Shown here: positions 29,645 through 42,665 of the stretch, one piece after another
How the letters are laid out: the number at the start of each line of letters is the position of its first letter
Position numbering within the stretch: the stretch's first letter is position 1
Assembly (NCBI GenBank): GCA_950097015.1
Contig: CATNEN010000039.1
Span: 15,160,501 to 15,224,500 of the forward strand
Direction: 5' to 3'
DNA from: Macrostomum hystrix
Lineage: Eukaryota > Platyhelminthes > Macrostomidae
DNA: 64,000 nucleotides
Notes under the pieces: model-generated
What the model was told of the DNA's origin: nothing
The model's input: the letters and a program-made list of their open reading frames with translations, nothing else
Databases searched by the model: none
Program-made: the position numbers and the translations under genes

Positions 29645-32600
29645 TTAACGACTCCGCTTTCGATCCTTCGTAGAATTCAGCGCCTCAATAAACTGGTCCA
29701 GCTTCTCTTCGACTAGGCGCATCCGTTGAATGTCCTCGGCTAGTTGAACACTGCGACCGCGTAGAGTCTCGCGCAGCTTAGCAGAATCGTCTGCCCAGGC
29801 GTCTAGGACAGACTTCACAGCCTTCTCCAGTCTGTGAGCCTCGTTGTTGACAATTTGCTGCCTGAGTGCCGAGCTGGTGGCATCCAGCATGCGGCCCACG
29901 CGGTAGAAGAATGGCACGGCTACGCAATCGGCAACTGCGCTGCCCATCCGTTGCTGATAGTGATAATAGAGCTTGGCACACTGGGTGCAAGTGTCTAGAC
30001 CGGAGCGAAGGGCGAACTGTCGGTATACTAGAGGCCAGGCTGACCGAAGCTCTTCGTCTGTGACGCCTTCGACTCCCTGAAAGGGTTTTTTGAGGCTCGA
30101 ATCTACAGCTGCGATCTACCCGCCAACCTACTTTCTCTCTACTATCCAGCCTACTTACAATCTACCCTCCAAGCTACTTCGCTCGATTCATACCGAAAGT
30201 TTTGCTCTACCCCACTTTACGTCTCGCTCTACCCCACGGTAATTTTCGCTCTACACATCTACACCCACCGTAGGTGTCTCTACCCTATCTGAACAAGTTC
30301 CATTAGTAAACAATCAGCCACGCCAGCAAGCCCACCTGAGCCATCAGGTTTCGCCTGACAGCGATGGCGTCCTCGTCCGTCAGCTCCGAGGTGGTTCGTC
30401 GGCCGCCGGCAGCGGAGTAGGCCAGCAAGCAGTTGCGCAGCTCCCCAGAAACCTTCACCAGCCGCTGCTGAGCCTCAGTCCGGCCGCGCCATCGCGTCCA
30501 TCGCTCCCAGGCTCCCGGACCGCAGGCCTTGGCCAGTTCGGTTTCAACTTCGCCTAGGCGACGCTGTAGAACTCGGCGAAGCAAAGCGACTGCGGCGTCC
30601 CAGTCGGTCCGCGTTGGCACGGCGCGTTCGTCAAGGGCCGCAGTCTGCAGCACCCTGAGTGCGCCTTCAGCTTTGGGATCCCAGCGATGGCCTTTGCGAG
30701 CTTCGGCGCGCACCGCAGCCTGCAGCGGCTCCAGCACGGGGTCGTGATCCGGCTGCTGGGGCAGGCCGTCTAGCTGCGAGTACAGCTCCTCCCAGGCGGT
30801 CTGGACGCACTGGCTGGGCAGCTCGCTGTCCGCCCATTTGCGCAACCAAATGTCCAGCCGGGACTGCAGCTCGGCTGCCGAGTTCAAACTGTTGGAATAG
30901 TCGGCAGCGCTGCCTCCGCCGCTGACTGCTGCGATGTCTAGGAGGGCGTCCAGCGCCCGCGGCGTCAGACTGGCCTCTAGACGGGACTGGAGGGAATCCT
31001 CCCAGTGCTGCGAGGAGAGGTGTTTGAAACGCGTTCGGCCCCACTAGTCAGGCAGTGATGCGACTCTCTAATTGGTGAGCAAAAAACTGAGCCCTCTCTA
31101 AAACTATCGTCTGATTGGCTAAAAAGTTTGCAGCTCTCTAATTGGTCAGTCAAAAATCAAGCCATCTGATTGGCTAGCAATGATTCGGCTCTCTAATTGG
31201 TCAGTCAAAAATCAAGCCATCTAATTGGCTAGCAATGATTCGGCTCTCTAATTGGTCAGTCGAAAATCAAGCGATCTGATTGGCTAGCAATGATTCGGCT
31301 CTCTAATTGGTCAGAGTTAAAAAAACCAAGCCCTCTGAGTAAATTGCTAAAAGTCTGTCCTCTACGCTCCATTAACCCTGTAAGAGCCGTCTCACCTTTG
31401 ACGGCAGGGCGCTAAGCGCGATAACCTCATCCAGCAGGTCTGACCGGGCCCGCTCGAATAGCTCGGCGCGCGAGTACTGCCGCCTGCCGGGAAACAGATG
31501 CTTCCACTCAGTCTCTAGGTTGAAACGCGACGCTTTGAATGCGTCCGCCTGGGCCTCCACGGACTCCTGAACCAGGGCCCAGAAGCGACGGCTCACAGCC
31601 TAGTGGACAGGGAAACAGATTCAGGCTGCGCAATGTGATGTGTCATTGAAAAAATTGAATGCCATTTTGGAGACAGCAGACACCCAGAACTGTGAACAGA
31701 TAACCAGAACTGTTAACAGACACCCAGAACTGTGAACAGACACCAAGAACTGTGAACAGACACCCAGAAATGTGAACAGACACCCAGAACTGTGAACAGA
31801 CACCCAGAACTGTGAACAGACACCAAGAACTGTGAACAGACACCCAGAAATGTGAACAGACACCCTGAACTGTGAACAGACACCCAGAACTGTGAACAGA
31901 CACCAAGAACTGTGAACAGACACCCAGAACTGTGAACAGATACCCAGAACTGTGAACAGACACCCAGAACTGTTAACAGACACCCAGAACTGTTAACAGA
32001 CACCCAGAACTGTTAACAGACACACAGAACTGTGAACAGATACCCAGAACTGTGAACAGACACCCAGAACTGTACACAGACAGCCAGAACAGTACACAGG
32101 TAGCCAGACTTGTACACAGACACCCAGAACTGTACACAGACAGCCAGAAATGTACAGGCAGGCAGACGTTACCAACCTGAGCCATATTAGCGGCGGTCAT
32201 CTGAGACAGGCTGAGCACGCCCTCACGAAAGAATTTTGAAGTTCGAAAGAATTCCTCCTCGTAGCGCTGAATAGCTGGGATAGATTCGTCTGAGCCGCCG
32301 CTGCCGGTGACCACCGCGAAGTAGCCGAGGGCCTTCAATGGCAGCAGTCGGCCGGCCAGCAGGCGCCCGATTCGATCCGGCGAGATTCGATCGCGCTCGG
32401 CCAGGTCCAGCTTAGTGAGAACGAAAATTGTCCGCCGGCCGGAGGGGTCGTGCTTGGCGACGAGGTCGAAAGCGTTGGACCTGCGAGAGCGAGGATTTGT
32501 TAGCTGGTGAATCACTGCGATTCCTGCTGCGATTCTTGCTGCGATTCTTTCTAAGATTCTTGCTGCGATTCTTTCTAAGATTCTTGCTGCGATTCTTTCT

Positions 32601-35600
32601 AAGATTCTTGCTGCGATTCTTTCTAAGATTCTTGCTGCGATTCTTTCTAAGATTCTTGCTGCGATTCTTTTTAAGATTCTTGCTGCGATTCTTTCTAAGA
32701 TTCTTGCTGCGATTCTTTCTATAATCTTGCTGCGATTCTTTCTAAGATTCTTGCTGCGATTCTTTCTAAGATTCTTACTGCGATTCTTTCTAAGATTCTT
32801 GCTGCGATTCTTTCTAAGATTCTTGCTGCGATTCTTTCTAAGATTCTTGCTGCGATTCTTTCTAAGATTCTTGATGCGGCTCTTTTTTTAAAGATTCTTT
32901 CAAAGATTCTTACTGCGATTCTTACTGCGATTCTTACTGCGATTCTAGCTAAGATTCTGAGTTTAGCTTTTATCATGATCGAGTGTTATTTAGACTGCAA
33001 TCCTAGTTACGATTCTCGCTGCGATTCTGATAAAAATTCTACGAGTAGCTACGATTCTCGCTAACATTCTTGCTGCGATTCCTGCTACGATTTCAAGTGC
33101 GATTCTGATCGCGATTCTTGCAAAAATTCTTACTTCGATTCCTGCTAATATTCTTGCTGCGATTCCTACTGCGATTCTTGATAATATTCTTGCTGCGATT
33201 CCTGCTAATATTCTTGCTGCGATTCCTACTGCGATTCTTGATCATATTCTTGCTGCGATTACTACTGCGATTCTTGCTAATATTCTTGCTGCGATTCCTA
33301 CTGCGATTCCTGCTAATATTCTTGCTGCGATTCCTACTGCGATTCCTGCTAATATTCTTGCTGCGATTCCTGCTAATATTCTTGCTGCGATTCCTACTGA
33401 GATTCTTGCTAATATTCTTATTGCGATTTTTCTTAACGCATTCTAGCGAACCTATTGGCAATGCTGGCAAAGTATCACATAATAAAGATTGCAAAAAAAG
33501 TAAAAAGGTACTCACCTCTCCGGATCAACGCAGGCGTCAGCAACGCACAGTATTATAGAATTGGGATTTCTCATATGCTGACTGGCCAGATGACGGATGG
33601 CTTCTCTGGTCTGAGAGGCCATGCCGCGCGTCTCCGTGCTGATGATGCCGGGCAGGTCCACCAGTACCATGCGGGGCAGGCCCGGGCCCTGCACTGACAG
33701 CGAGATGGTCTCGGCTGACACCGTGCCTCCTGACTGCACTACGGAGCGCATTCGACGCTCGATGGTGTCTCGCAGGGCCGCCAGTTCCGACTCCTGGGTT
33801 AGGTCGTACTCTCTGAGGACAGAACGACAGGATTTCGAATGAAGTGAGGAAGCAAAATAAAAAAACTTTGAAATTTAATAAATAAAAGCGTAGATCATAG
33901 AGAAATGCTTTCAAATCAAAGGGTGGAAGACTTGGATGGAAGGATCGGAGATTTGTAATAAAGGGATGGGGATTTAGAATGAATGGATAGGGGATTTAGA
34001 ATGAAGGGATGGGGTATTCGGAATGAAGGGATGGGGATTTAGAATGAAGGGATGGGGTATTCGGAATGAAGGGATGGGGATTTAGAATGAAAGGATGGGG
34101 TATTCGGAATGAAGGGATGGGGATTTAGAATGAAAGGATGGGGTATTCGGAATGAAGGGATGGGGATTTAGAATGAAAGGATGGGGTATTCAGAATGAAG
34201 GGATGGGGATTTGTAAAGAAGGGATGTGGGATTTAGAATGGACGTGTGCAAGAGTAAGAAGGTCGAACCTGCTCGGGTTGTCCTTAAACCTGGCCACATG
34301 GTAGGGTCCCTCAGCGAGGGTGACTTGCACTGGCGCCCTGGTCATCATCTCGCCGGCGCCCCTAGGAAAGATTCTAGCCTTGGCGATCATCTCCAGCACG
34401 GAGGTCTTGCCGGCGCTCTGATCGCCGACAACGACAACTCGCGGCAGGTGGTCGGCGACGGAGAACTTGGCGTCATGCTCCGACAGAGCGTCCAGCACTT
34501 CGCTGTAAAGTTCAACTAAGGATTTGTGCAACTGGCGATCGCTGCCAGCGGCGATGCGGGCGGAGCCTCCACCGACCCGCTTCGCTTCGGCAAGCTGGGC
34601 TCGCAGGGCGCGAACCTCTGACTCCAGAGACTCTAGCTCGCGCTGATATTTGGCTTGAAGATCTAGCATCTGCTGGCGAAGGTTATCATCAGACGAATGT
34701 TGCTGCTGCTGTTGCTGGGCTGCATCACCACTGCTTGAGTCAAATGGAAACCAACTAGCAGCAGCTGCAGACGCTCGCTTGCTGGTGTCTGTGGGATTTT
34801 CGGTGTTAGGAAAATCGGGTGGCTGTGTAATGCCAGTACTTGTGTCTGTGTAATGCCAGTGTTTGTGTCTCTGTAATGCCAGTACTTGTGTCTGTGTAAT
34901 GCCAGTGTTTGTGTCTGTGTCATGCCAGTGTTTGTGTCTGTGTCATGCCAGTGTTTGTGTCTGTGTAATGCCAGTGTTTGTGTCTGTGTAATGCCTGTGT
35001 TTGTGTCTGTGTAATGCCAGTGTTTGTGTCTGTGTAATGACAGTGTTTGTGTCTGTGTAATGCAAGTGTTTGTGTCTGTGTAATGCCAGTGTTTGTGGCT
35101 GTGTAATGCAAGTGTTTGTGTCTGTGTAATGCCAGTGTTTGTGTCTGTGTAATGTGTGTGTGCCTGTCTGGCCTTAGCCATCACGTGTTTCGTCTCACGT
35201 GATTGGCCTCTCTCTTAATCTCTAAAAGTACAGTAAAAATGTTTCCTGCACTTGGTGCTTCGATTATTAGTCAGGGCCTACGTAGGAGTGACGTTTCGCG
35301 CGTCACCGACGTCAGTTGCTATTTTTAGAAACAACGTGATTCCATCACGTGCTTTCTAACTTAGCACTGGCCCTATAGGTCCCTATAAAAGAATCATCAC
35401 TTCATTATTTCTCCTCATGGGGTTTTTCGTATTTAAAATTTGAATTTGAAGTTCGCTAGTTCGTTTGTATTTCTGACGCGTGATGCCTCAGTTCAGTTTG
35501 TCTTTATTATAGCTATCCATTGCGCTACGTTTAAATTCTAAGACTTCACATTGGAGTCTACCGGATCCCGCTGTGTTCAGCAGGACAGCTGGTACAACAT

Positions 35601-36245
35601 CAATCTATAAAAAAACTTTGAGAAGAGGCCAGTCACCAGTTTGAGAAAATGACTCGAAAAGAAAAATGTTTAGTAATAACACATTCATTCACTTACCACT
35701 GGAAACCAGACTAGAGTGTACATGTGAGCTGCGAGCGATGATCCAGGATTGAAAGTCACGCATTGAAGACTGCATCCAGTCCTGCATGGATAAGATAGCA
35801 ATGGGTGGGATGAGAATCTGCGCTATTCCACAAACCGCAAACCTGAGATATGAAAGACAGTGAGATATGATAAGACATTTAGCCTCACCCTTCTATCAGC
35901 CAGGCGCATTTCGCTGACAGCCCCGTTGCCGGCATCGGCAGCCAGTCTCGCCCACCTGCGCATTCGTTCGCCCAGCCAATCAACATCCGGCAAGGCGTTG
36001 GTAAACTCCCGATAGCGCCGATTGGCTTCGAGAGCTCCGGCGGCGGCGCCGACAACCAGCAGGTGGCGGAGGCGAATGGCACGCAGCAGGGAGGTGTGGC
36101 GAATCAGCCAGCGCAGCCGCTGTCGACGCTGCTTATCGTGGCCAGACTGACTGGACTCTGCTGACTCAGTAGATAAGCCGCGATGTGAAACATGTTTTAG
36201 AAAATTACTACTCCAAACTCCAAACTCCAAAATCGACTGCATCAT
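29645..36245 (-). CDS. OPA1: OPA1-type mitochondrial inner-membrane dynamin GTPase
   Basis: Eight exons: 36245-35889, 35781-35697, 34788-34269, 33812-33516, 32480-32177, 31599-31396, 31007-30336 and 30076-29645. All splice GT-AG and sum to 2,871 bp, 956 residues (human OPA1: 960). The N-terminus is Arg-rich mitochondrial targeting sequence followed by a membrane segment ([15 protein letters not shown]). A polyQ and coiled coil ([19 protein letters not shown]) follow. GTPase: G1 [10 protein letters not shown]2 region [14 protein letters not shown]3 DLPG, G4 TKLD. Then the middle/stalk and C-terminal GED-like helix ([15 protein letters not shown]). The enzyme fuses inner membranes and shapes cristae. 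No frameshift or missing key residue is seen. All six introns longer than 250 bp except the last hold clear tandem repeats. Confidence 0.96.
30077..30335 (-). repeat. OPA1 last intron, loose CTACCC repeats
   Basis: Imperfect repeats of a TCGCTCTACCCCAC-type motif at about 30105-30290. Weaker than the arrays in the other introns. Confidence 0.4.
31057..31340. repeat. 55-bp tandem repeat in an OPA1 intron
   Basis: About 3.5 clean copies plus diverged edges; each contains CTCTCTAATTGGTCAGTC and GATTGGCTAGCAATGATTCG. Located between the 672-bp and 204-bp exons. Confidence 0.9.
31677..32150. repeat. 20-bp minisatellite in an OPA1 intron
   Basis: About 24 copies of CCCAGAACTGTGAACAGACA and variants, between the 204-bp and 304-bp exons. 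Copies near 32060-32150 carry GTACACAGACAGCC variants, so the array has a diverged edge. Confidence 0.95.
32516..33430. repeat. 24-bp minisatellite (two variant blocks) in an OPA1 intron
   Basis: A block at 32516-32945 has units containing GATTCTTGCTGCGATTC with CTTTCTAA. A second block at about 33070-33430 has units with CCTGCTAATATTCTTGCTGC. The two blocks share the GCGATTC core and are separated by about 100 bp of diverged sequence. Confidence 0.92.
33910..34235. repeat. 43-bp tandem repeat in an OPA1 intron
   Basis: Units alternate two half-motifs, GGATTTAGAATGAANGGATG and GGTATTCGGAATGAAGGGAT, about seven full units. Confidence 0.9.
34815..35165. repeat. 23-bp minisatellite in an OPA1 intron
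   Basis: About 15 copies of a unit containing GTGTCTGTGTAATGCCAG followed by TGTTT, starting 27 bp from the splice acceptor of the 520-bp exon. Confidence 0.95.
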
Positions 36246-36527
36246 TAGAGCGGCGACGACGGCGACGGTCAGAGCTCTGAGCTGCTATTTTTATTCCTTT
36301 TTTATTACAGACGGCACTTTACGATGTATTATCGAACGGATAAACGATTGGTTTGTGGAAATATGTATTCGTTTCCAAGAAAACGGACTTCTTTTACAAT
36401 TTTTCGATTCTGAAATCAATTTGCCATTCAACTATGAGACTTCTGTATTAGCTCAATAAATAACAGAATTAGCGATACGAAATTACCGAGTTAGCACCCA
36501 ATATTAAAATATTTGCGACCATGCAAC
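36246..36527. other. OPA1 5' flank
   Basis: Short AT-rich region between the OPA1 start and the satellite; presumably holds the promoter. No clear core element is visible. Confidence 0.35.
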
Positions 36528-38962
36528 TGACTGGATTAACAACTCTAAGTGACTTGATTAGCCTTGTAAATGACTGGATTAACCCCGTAATTGACTGGAT
36601 TAGACCTGTAACTGACTGAATTAGCCATGTAAGTGACTGGATTAGCCCCTGTAACTGATTGGATTAGCCCTGTAAGTGACTGGATTAGCCCTGTAAGTGA
36701 CTGGATTAGCCCCTGTAACTGACTGGATTAGCCCCTGTAACTGATTGGATTAGCCCCTGTAACTGATTGGATTAGCCCCTGTAACTGATTGGATTAGCCC
36801 CTGTAACTGACTGGATTAGCCCTGTAACTGACTGGATTAGCCCTGTAAGTGACTGGATTAGCCCCTGTAACTGACTGGATTAGCCCTGTAACTGACTGGA
36901 TTAGCCCTGTAACTGACTGGATTAGCCCTGTAACTGACTGGATTAGCCCTGTAACTGACTGGATTAGCCCTGTAACTGACTGGATTAGCCCCTGTAACTG
37001 ACTGGATTAGCCCTGTAACTGACTGGATTAGCCCTGTAAGTGACTGGATTAGCCCCTGTAACTGATTGGATTTGCCCTGTAAGTGACTGGATTAGCCCTG
37101 TAAGTGACTGGATTAGCCCCTGTAACTGACTGGATTAGCCCCTGTAACTGATTGGATTAGCCCCTGTAAGTGACTAGATTAGCCCCTGTAACTGATTGGA
37201 TTAGCCCCTGTAACTGACTGGATTAGCCCTGTAACTGATTGGATTAGCCCTGTAAGTGACTGGATTAGCCCCTGTAACTGACTGAATTAGCCCTGTAACT
37301 GATTGGATTAGCCCTGTAAGTGACTGGATTAGCCCCTGTAACTGACTGGATTAGCCCTGTAACTGACTGGATTAGCCCTGTAACTGACTGGATTAGCCCC
37401 TGTAACTGACTGGATTAGCCCTGTAACTGACTGGATTAGCCCTGTAACTGACTGGATTAGCCCCAGTAACTGACTGGATTAGCCCCTGTAACTGACTGGA
37501 TTAGCCCCTGTAACTGACTGGATTAGCCCTTGTAACTGATTGGATTAGCCCCTGTAACTGACTGGATTAGCCCCTGTAACTGACTGGATTAGCCCCTGTA
37601 ACTGACTGGATTAGCCCCTGTAAGTGACTGGATTAGCCCCTGTAACTGACTGGATTAGCCCTTGTAACTGATTGGATTAGCCCCTGTAACTGATTGGATT
37701 AGCCCCTGTAAGTGACTAGATTAGCCCCTGTAACTGATTGGATTAGCCCCTGTAACTGATTGGATTAGCCCCTGTAACTGACTGGATTAGCCCTGTAACT
37801 GACTGGATTAGCCCTGTAAGTGACTGGATTAGCCCCTGTAACTGATTGGATTTGCCCTGTAAGTGACTGGATTAGCCCCTGTAACTGACTGGATTAGCCC
37901 CTGTAACTGATTGGATTAGCCCCTGTAAGTGACTAGATTAGCCCCTGTAACTGATTGGATTAGCCCCTGTAACTGACTGGATTAGCCCTGTAACTGATTG
38001 GATTAGCCCTGTAAGTGACTGGATTAGCCCCTGTAACTGACTGGATTAGCCCTGTAACTGATTGGATTAGCCCTGTAAGTGACTGGATTAGCCCCTGTAA
38101 CTGACTGGATTAGCCCTGTAACTGACTGGATTAGCCCTGTAACTGACTGGATTAGCCCCTGTAACTGACTGGATTAGCCCTGTAACTGACTGGATTAGCC
38201 CTGTAACTGACTGGATTAGCCCCTGTAACTGACTGGATTAGCCCCTGTAACTGACTGGATTAGCCCCTGTAACTGACTGGATTAGCCCTTGTAACTGATT
38301 GGATTAGCCCCTGTAACTGACTGGATTAGCCCCTGTAACTGACTGGATTAGCCCCTGTAACTGACTGGATTAGCCCCTGTAAGTGACTGGATTAGCCCCT
38401 GTAACTGACTGGATTAGCCCTTGTAACTGATTGGATTAGCCCCTGTAACTGATTGGATTAGCCCCTGTAACTGATTGGATTAGCCCCTGTAACTGATTGG
38501 ATTAGCCCCTGTAACTGATTGGATTAGCCCCTGTAACTGATTGGATTAGCCCCTGTAACTGACTGGATTAGCCCTGTAAGTGACTGGATTAGCCCCTGTA
38601 ACTGACTGGATTAGCCCTGTAACTGACTGGATTAGCCCCTGTAACTGACTGGATTAGCCCCTGTAAGTGACTGGATTAGCCCCTGTAACTGACTGGATTA
38701 GCCCTTGTAACTGATTGGATTAGCCCCTGTAACTGATTGGATTAGCCCCTGTAACTGATTAGATTAGCCCCTGTAACTGATTGGATTAGCCCCTGTAACT
38801 GACTGGATTAGCCCTGTAACTGACTGGATTAGCCCCTGTAACTGATTGGATTAGCCCTGTAACTGACTGGATTAGCCCTGCAAGTGACTGGATTAGCCTT
38901 GTAAGTGACTGGATTAGCCCTGCAAGTGACTGGATTAGCCCTGTAAGTGACTGACTGTATTA
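36528..38962. repeat. 2.4-kb satellite, 21/22-bp unit
   Basis: About 110 copies of a unit containing GTAACTGACTGGATTAGC followed by CCT or CCCT. Variants (AAGTGAC, TGATTGG, CCCTTG) are ordered, not random: a block of roughly 700 bp starting near 36980 recurs near 37750 with an offset of about 760-780 bp, including the rare GGATTTGCC variant at 37068 and 37848. That is a larger duplication within the array. Confidence 0.97.
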
Positions 38963-39531
38963 CAGTCATAAATAAATTAGCTCTCAATGACTAAATAAAC
39001 TAAAAAATGCCTTAAAAGGCACACAGTTAAGATCACCATACACTACTCTAAATAATGTTTGAAATTATTTAAAAAACAAAATTTAGGAATACTTAAAAAT
39101 GAATTAATATTGTTGCGAATAATATTTTTAAGTATATGCTCACGCACTCTTAAACATTTCCAGGCTGCAATGAGGTAATGAAAGCAATTAAATTATTAAC
39201 AAAAAGTTCTATAACTTTCATGTCAGTGTGTTTGTACAATGAGTTAACATATTAATAATCTTAAGCAAATACAAAAATATAATAAAACAGTAAATATGAA
39301 CATGATAACCTAAAAAAGAATTCTCGGAAAGATAATAGACTTTCTTAACCTCGAAAAAATTGAGAAATAGTAGGAAATAATTTTTTGCAGTTAAAAAATT
39401 TTCTAGCTAAAATTTTAACCTACATAAGAAGTCTTTATTTGTGGTTAAATGATAAGAAGTCTGTAGTTTTATAACTTATTGGCGCCAATTTAAATTTACA
39501 TTTTGAAACCTCCAGAATTATTTTAATTGCA
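38963..39531. other. AT-rich intergenic stretch
   Basis: No ORF or repeat supported between the satellite and the spartin stop. Confidence 0.4.
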
Positions 39532-41796
39532 TCAACGCTTCAAAGACGATGGAAACTGTGAAGGCTTTGACGAAGCGGGCATTCTGGACGTTGACACTGT
39601 TGACGTTGTTGACGTCGCGGCGGTGTGAACCGAAGCGCTGGAGCTGGCGGCCATCTTGCTGATTGTCTCCTTGCCAGTCTCCAAGGCTACTAGTTTCAAT
39701 GCGCCGCGCACTCCAAGGCTGTTGGTGACCCAGGCGACGCGGGCGATATTACCGCCGGCGTGCAGAGCGTCGCCAGTTACGGCGCCGACCCGCTGGCCCC
39801 AACGGTGCGCGGCCAGAGCCTGGCCGTTGTCGGCGAAGCAGTTCGCCAAGTGGCTACCGGCGTCACCCAGACTGTCCCAGACGGTGGCAGCGCCGACAAC
39901 GGCAGCTCCTGCTACGCGAGCTGCGCCAGCTAATCGACTATTCTCGTCTCTATTGGTAGTTGTAGAAACGCCGACTGCGTTTAGAGCAGGCTCCACGGCG
40001 TGCGGATACACTACACGGGTGGCTAGGAAGCTGGCGCCGGTGACTAAGCCAGAAACTAGACGCCTGGACACGCGCACACCGATGGCGCTGCCCTGACGAA
40101 GCAGGCTAAAACCTGAGGCTACGTTGTCTAAATGGCCTATTTCTACGTTCGAATTTCTGGCGGAATTTCCAGTGAGATTTTCCGCGGGATTTCCGACACT
40201 ATTTCTCGCAGGATTTTCCGCGGAATTTCCGTAGCTAGCGGCTGAAGCCGATTCAGCGGCAGGTCTGATTCGCTTTTGAGCTGACACGCGAGCTTTGGTG
40301 ATCAAATCGCCGGCTAGGCGGCCGCCAACAATGGCGCCTTCAGAGAGGCGGGCGGTGGTCCAACTGATGCCGGACACCAGACGGTCGGAGGTGCGTCGAG
40401 ATGGCGGCTTTCGCTCTTCTAGGGTAGCCCCGGATGGTTCGGGGATATATGGAGGCGGCTTCTCAGCGCGTGTCACCGTGGGAGCAGAACCAGCTGGCGG
40501 CCGCTCGATGCCTGGATGATGTAACAAAAATACTTTCTAAAACAAATCTCACACATGAAGCTGCAGCACTAGCTACCAAATGGTTACGCACCCAGTCGCG
40601 ATAAGCAGGACAGCAAATCCAGCAGCAGCATCCGACTATCATAGTCCAAATGCTCCGGCAGAATCAAACCAACAGACGAAGATTCATCAGCGGCGTCAAC
40701 ATCGGGAAAGATGAGCGCACCGCTAGCTGAGGCAAGCACCGGCGTGACGCTCGGTATCAGGGGGCATTGCCATTGGTCGCCAACTGAGATGAAAGCAGGC
40801 GGTCGGCCAGATTCAGAAGCTGTCGGCGTCACTGAAGCGTCTTCAAATACGCACAGTCTGAGGCTATTATTTGAGCCCGACTGACGCACGCGACCGTCAG
40901 CTGAGACAAAGTACAGCCGGACACCGCAGGGTAGGCGAAACAGCTGCAGAAAAGGAAGAGAGAGCACTGATAAACTAGATGATAGGTTAGAGATCTAGTG
41001 GATATTGGATAGAGATGCAGCCGAGAGATTACAGATCTAGTAGCGATCAAGATAAAAGATTCACCCATAAGCAATGAAGATTCAAATGGGGTCAGTGGCA
41101 GAGCGGTTCGCCTCTCGCACCAAGGTCCCTAAGCTCGATTTGGGGCGCAGACGCGGAGAGAAGGCTTTGGGACTTTTGGTGCAATTTATGCCCTTCAGGG
41201 CCAACCTTGAAGACACATTAAAAGTGTACATGGCCTGACGATGAGAAAGTCAGGGCCTATGTACAAACATTTGTGAGTGGGTGTACGATATCAGTGTCGT
41301 GTGTGCACAGAAGTCAGTACAATGGGCAGAATTGCCACTTCGCTGGCTGCGGGTCGAAAGTCACCAAATAATGTGCGATTGATTGCAGCCCTCCTGCAAT
41401 TATTATTTTAATTATGATTTTTGTGAAGATTCGAACCTCAGTGGCTGCAACAGTTTGCGCATCCGAAGCTTCGCTGTTTCCAGTGGTCGGCAGTTCGACT
41501 CCGAGACTACTCAGCCTGGAGTCCACCTTATCCAGTAGGCTGGTGGACAGCTGTTGAAGAGCATCATCGGCTCCACTGCAGCTCCTGGCTGCTAGCAGTT
41601 CGTGCCTGGCGCTCAGGTAACCGTCGATCACCTCCCTGCCGCCGAGTCCGCCGTTAGCTTCGTCGGCATCGAGAGCGGCTCGAACCAGGCTGCGGAGTCT
41701 GCGCGACTGGCTGACAGCAGACGAAAGCGGAGGAGACGAAGGCGGCGGAGCTGATGGCTCTAAGCTGTTGTCAGGACTACGCTGCATTTCAGCCAT
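39532..41796 (-). CDS. SPART: Spartin (SPART/SPG20) orthologue
   Basis: Three exons: 41796-41437, 40943-40592 and 40511-39532, all GT-AG, 563 residues (human 666). Exon 1 holds a MIT-like helical domain (SLVRAALDADEANGG...LSARHELLAARS). Exon 2 carries the plant-related/spartin middle domain (LPCGVRLYFVSADGRV, PVLASASGALIFPD). Exon 3 holds the C-terminal senescence domain (GVRVSRRLVSGLVTGASFLA, AAVVGAATVWDSLGDAG, VTNSLGVRGALKLVALETG), preceded by PPPYIP and Asn/Gly-rich repeats (NPAENLTGNSARNSN). Spartin works at endosomes, lipid droplets and mitochondria. A SINE lies in intron 1. The gene is intact; the shorter length comes from the linker between the middle and C-terminal domains. Confidence 0.88.
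41087..41310 (+). mobile_element. tRNA-derived SINE in spartin intron 1
   Basis: Starts with a tRNA-like head (TGGCAGAGCGGTTCG as box A and AGCTCGATTTGGGG as box B) and continues with the tail GCCTGACGATGAGAAAGTCA and GTGTACGATATCAG. Antisense to the host gene. Confidence 0.75.
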
Positions 41797-42665
41797 TATT
41801 CAGATTAATTACTGGAACAATATTTACACGCTTTCAGATAAATAATGCAGATTTTTTTCGTTAACAGAAAAATACAATCGGAGGAGTTTTAAATAGCCAC
41901 ATTTTTCGATATTCTGTATCTCCTAAAATATTCAACCAATCACAAAAGCTGCAAAAAATCGACATCGTTTAGATATTTAAAACGATTCAACGCAAAGGGT
42001 GGAAACTTTTGATCTAAATGTTTAACTACCCATAGACCCATAGTATTTCTCCAGGGGTGCAATAGTGTGTTCTTTCTACTGTTAATTTAGTTGTCTAAAC
42101 ATGTAATGAAAATAACAAAAATTACCATTTACAGTTTTTTATATCATTTTACCGATATATTTACACATTTTTGCTTTTGTATTTCACAAAGCTTGGCCTA
42201 GTTAGTGACGGAGCGACTTTAAACTAAGGATTCAAATACTCGAAAGTTACGTTACTCGTAAATGATACACACCTAGTAGAAATGTGCGCATTGTAATTGA
42301 ACTACATTGTGCAACATTCGCTTGGGATCTAAAAATTGTTGGGCCCTACATTTGGAATTTGGGAAATTTTAGATATACATTTGGGATCTGTGAAAACTGG
42401 GGATTAAATGGGTGGGAGTATTTGGGATCTGAAAATTTTGGGGATCCGTTAATTGCTATTTAGGAAATGAATAATGGGGATTAATTTGGGATCTGGGTAA
42501 TGAATGTCTTGGATTTATTTTGGGGTCTGGGAAGTGTGAAAAATTCCACTAGAGATCTAGGGATTTTACGTGGGACAATTATAAAGAGTACATGTATGCT
42601 CAAACGAGGATCAAGAAAATGCTTTTAAAATGGATTAGAAATTTTTTCAGCAGCAGCATCAGCTC
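41797..42665. other. Gap between spartin and MED7
   Basis: No gene. At 42325-42520 the phrase TTGGGATCTG recurs about every 25-50 bp, a decayed tandem repeat. Confidence 0.4.

Noticed and set aside
31621-32175. Cys/Val/Phe-rich ORFs in an OPA1 intron
   Set aside because: They are translations of a 20-bp minisatellite inside an intron with verified splice sites on both sides.
32428-33558. Leu/Phe/Arg-rich and Arg/Asn/Ser-rich ORFs
   Set aside because: They are translations of the 24-bp repeat in an OPA1 intron, open in several frames on both strands.
36528-38962. CRISPR-like array
   Set aside because: Units are contiguous with no unique spacers and the context is animal; it is a satellite.
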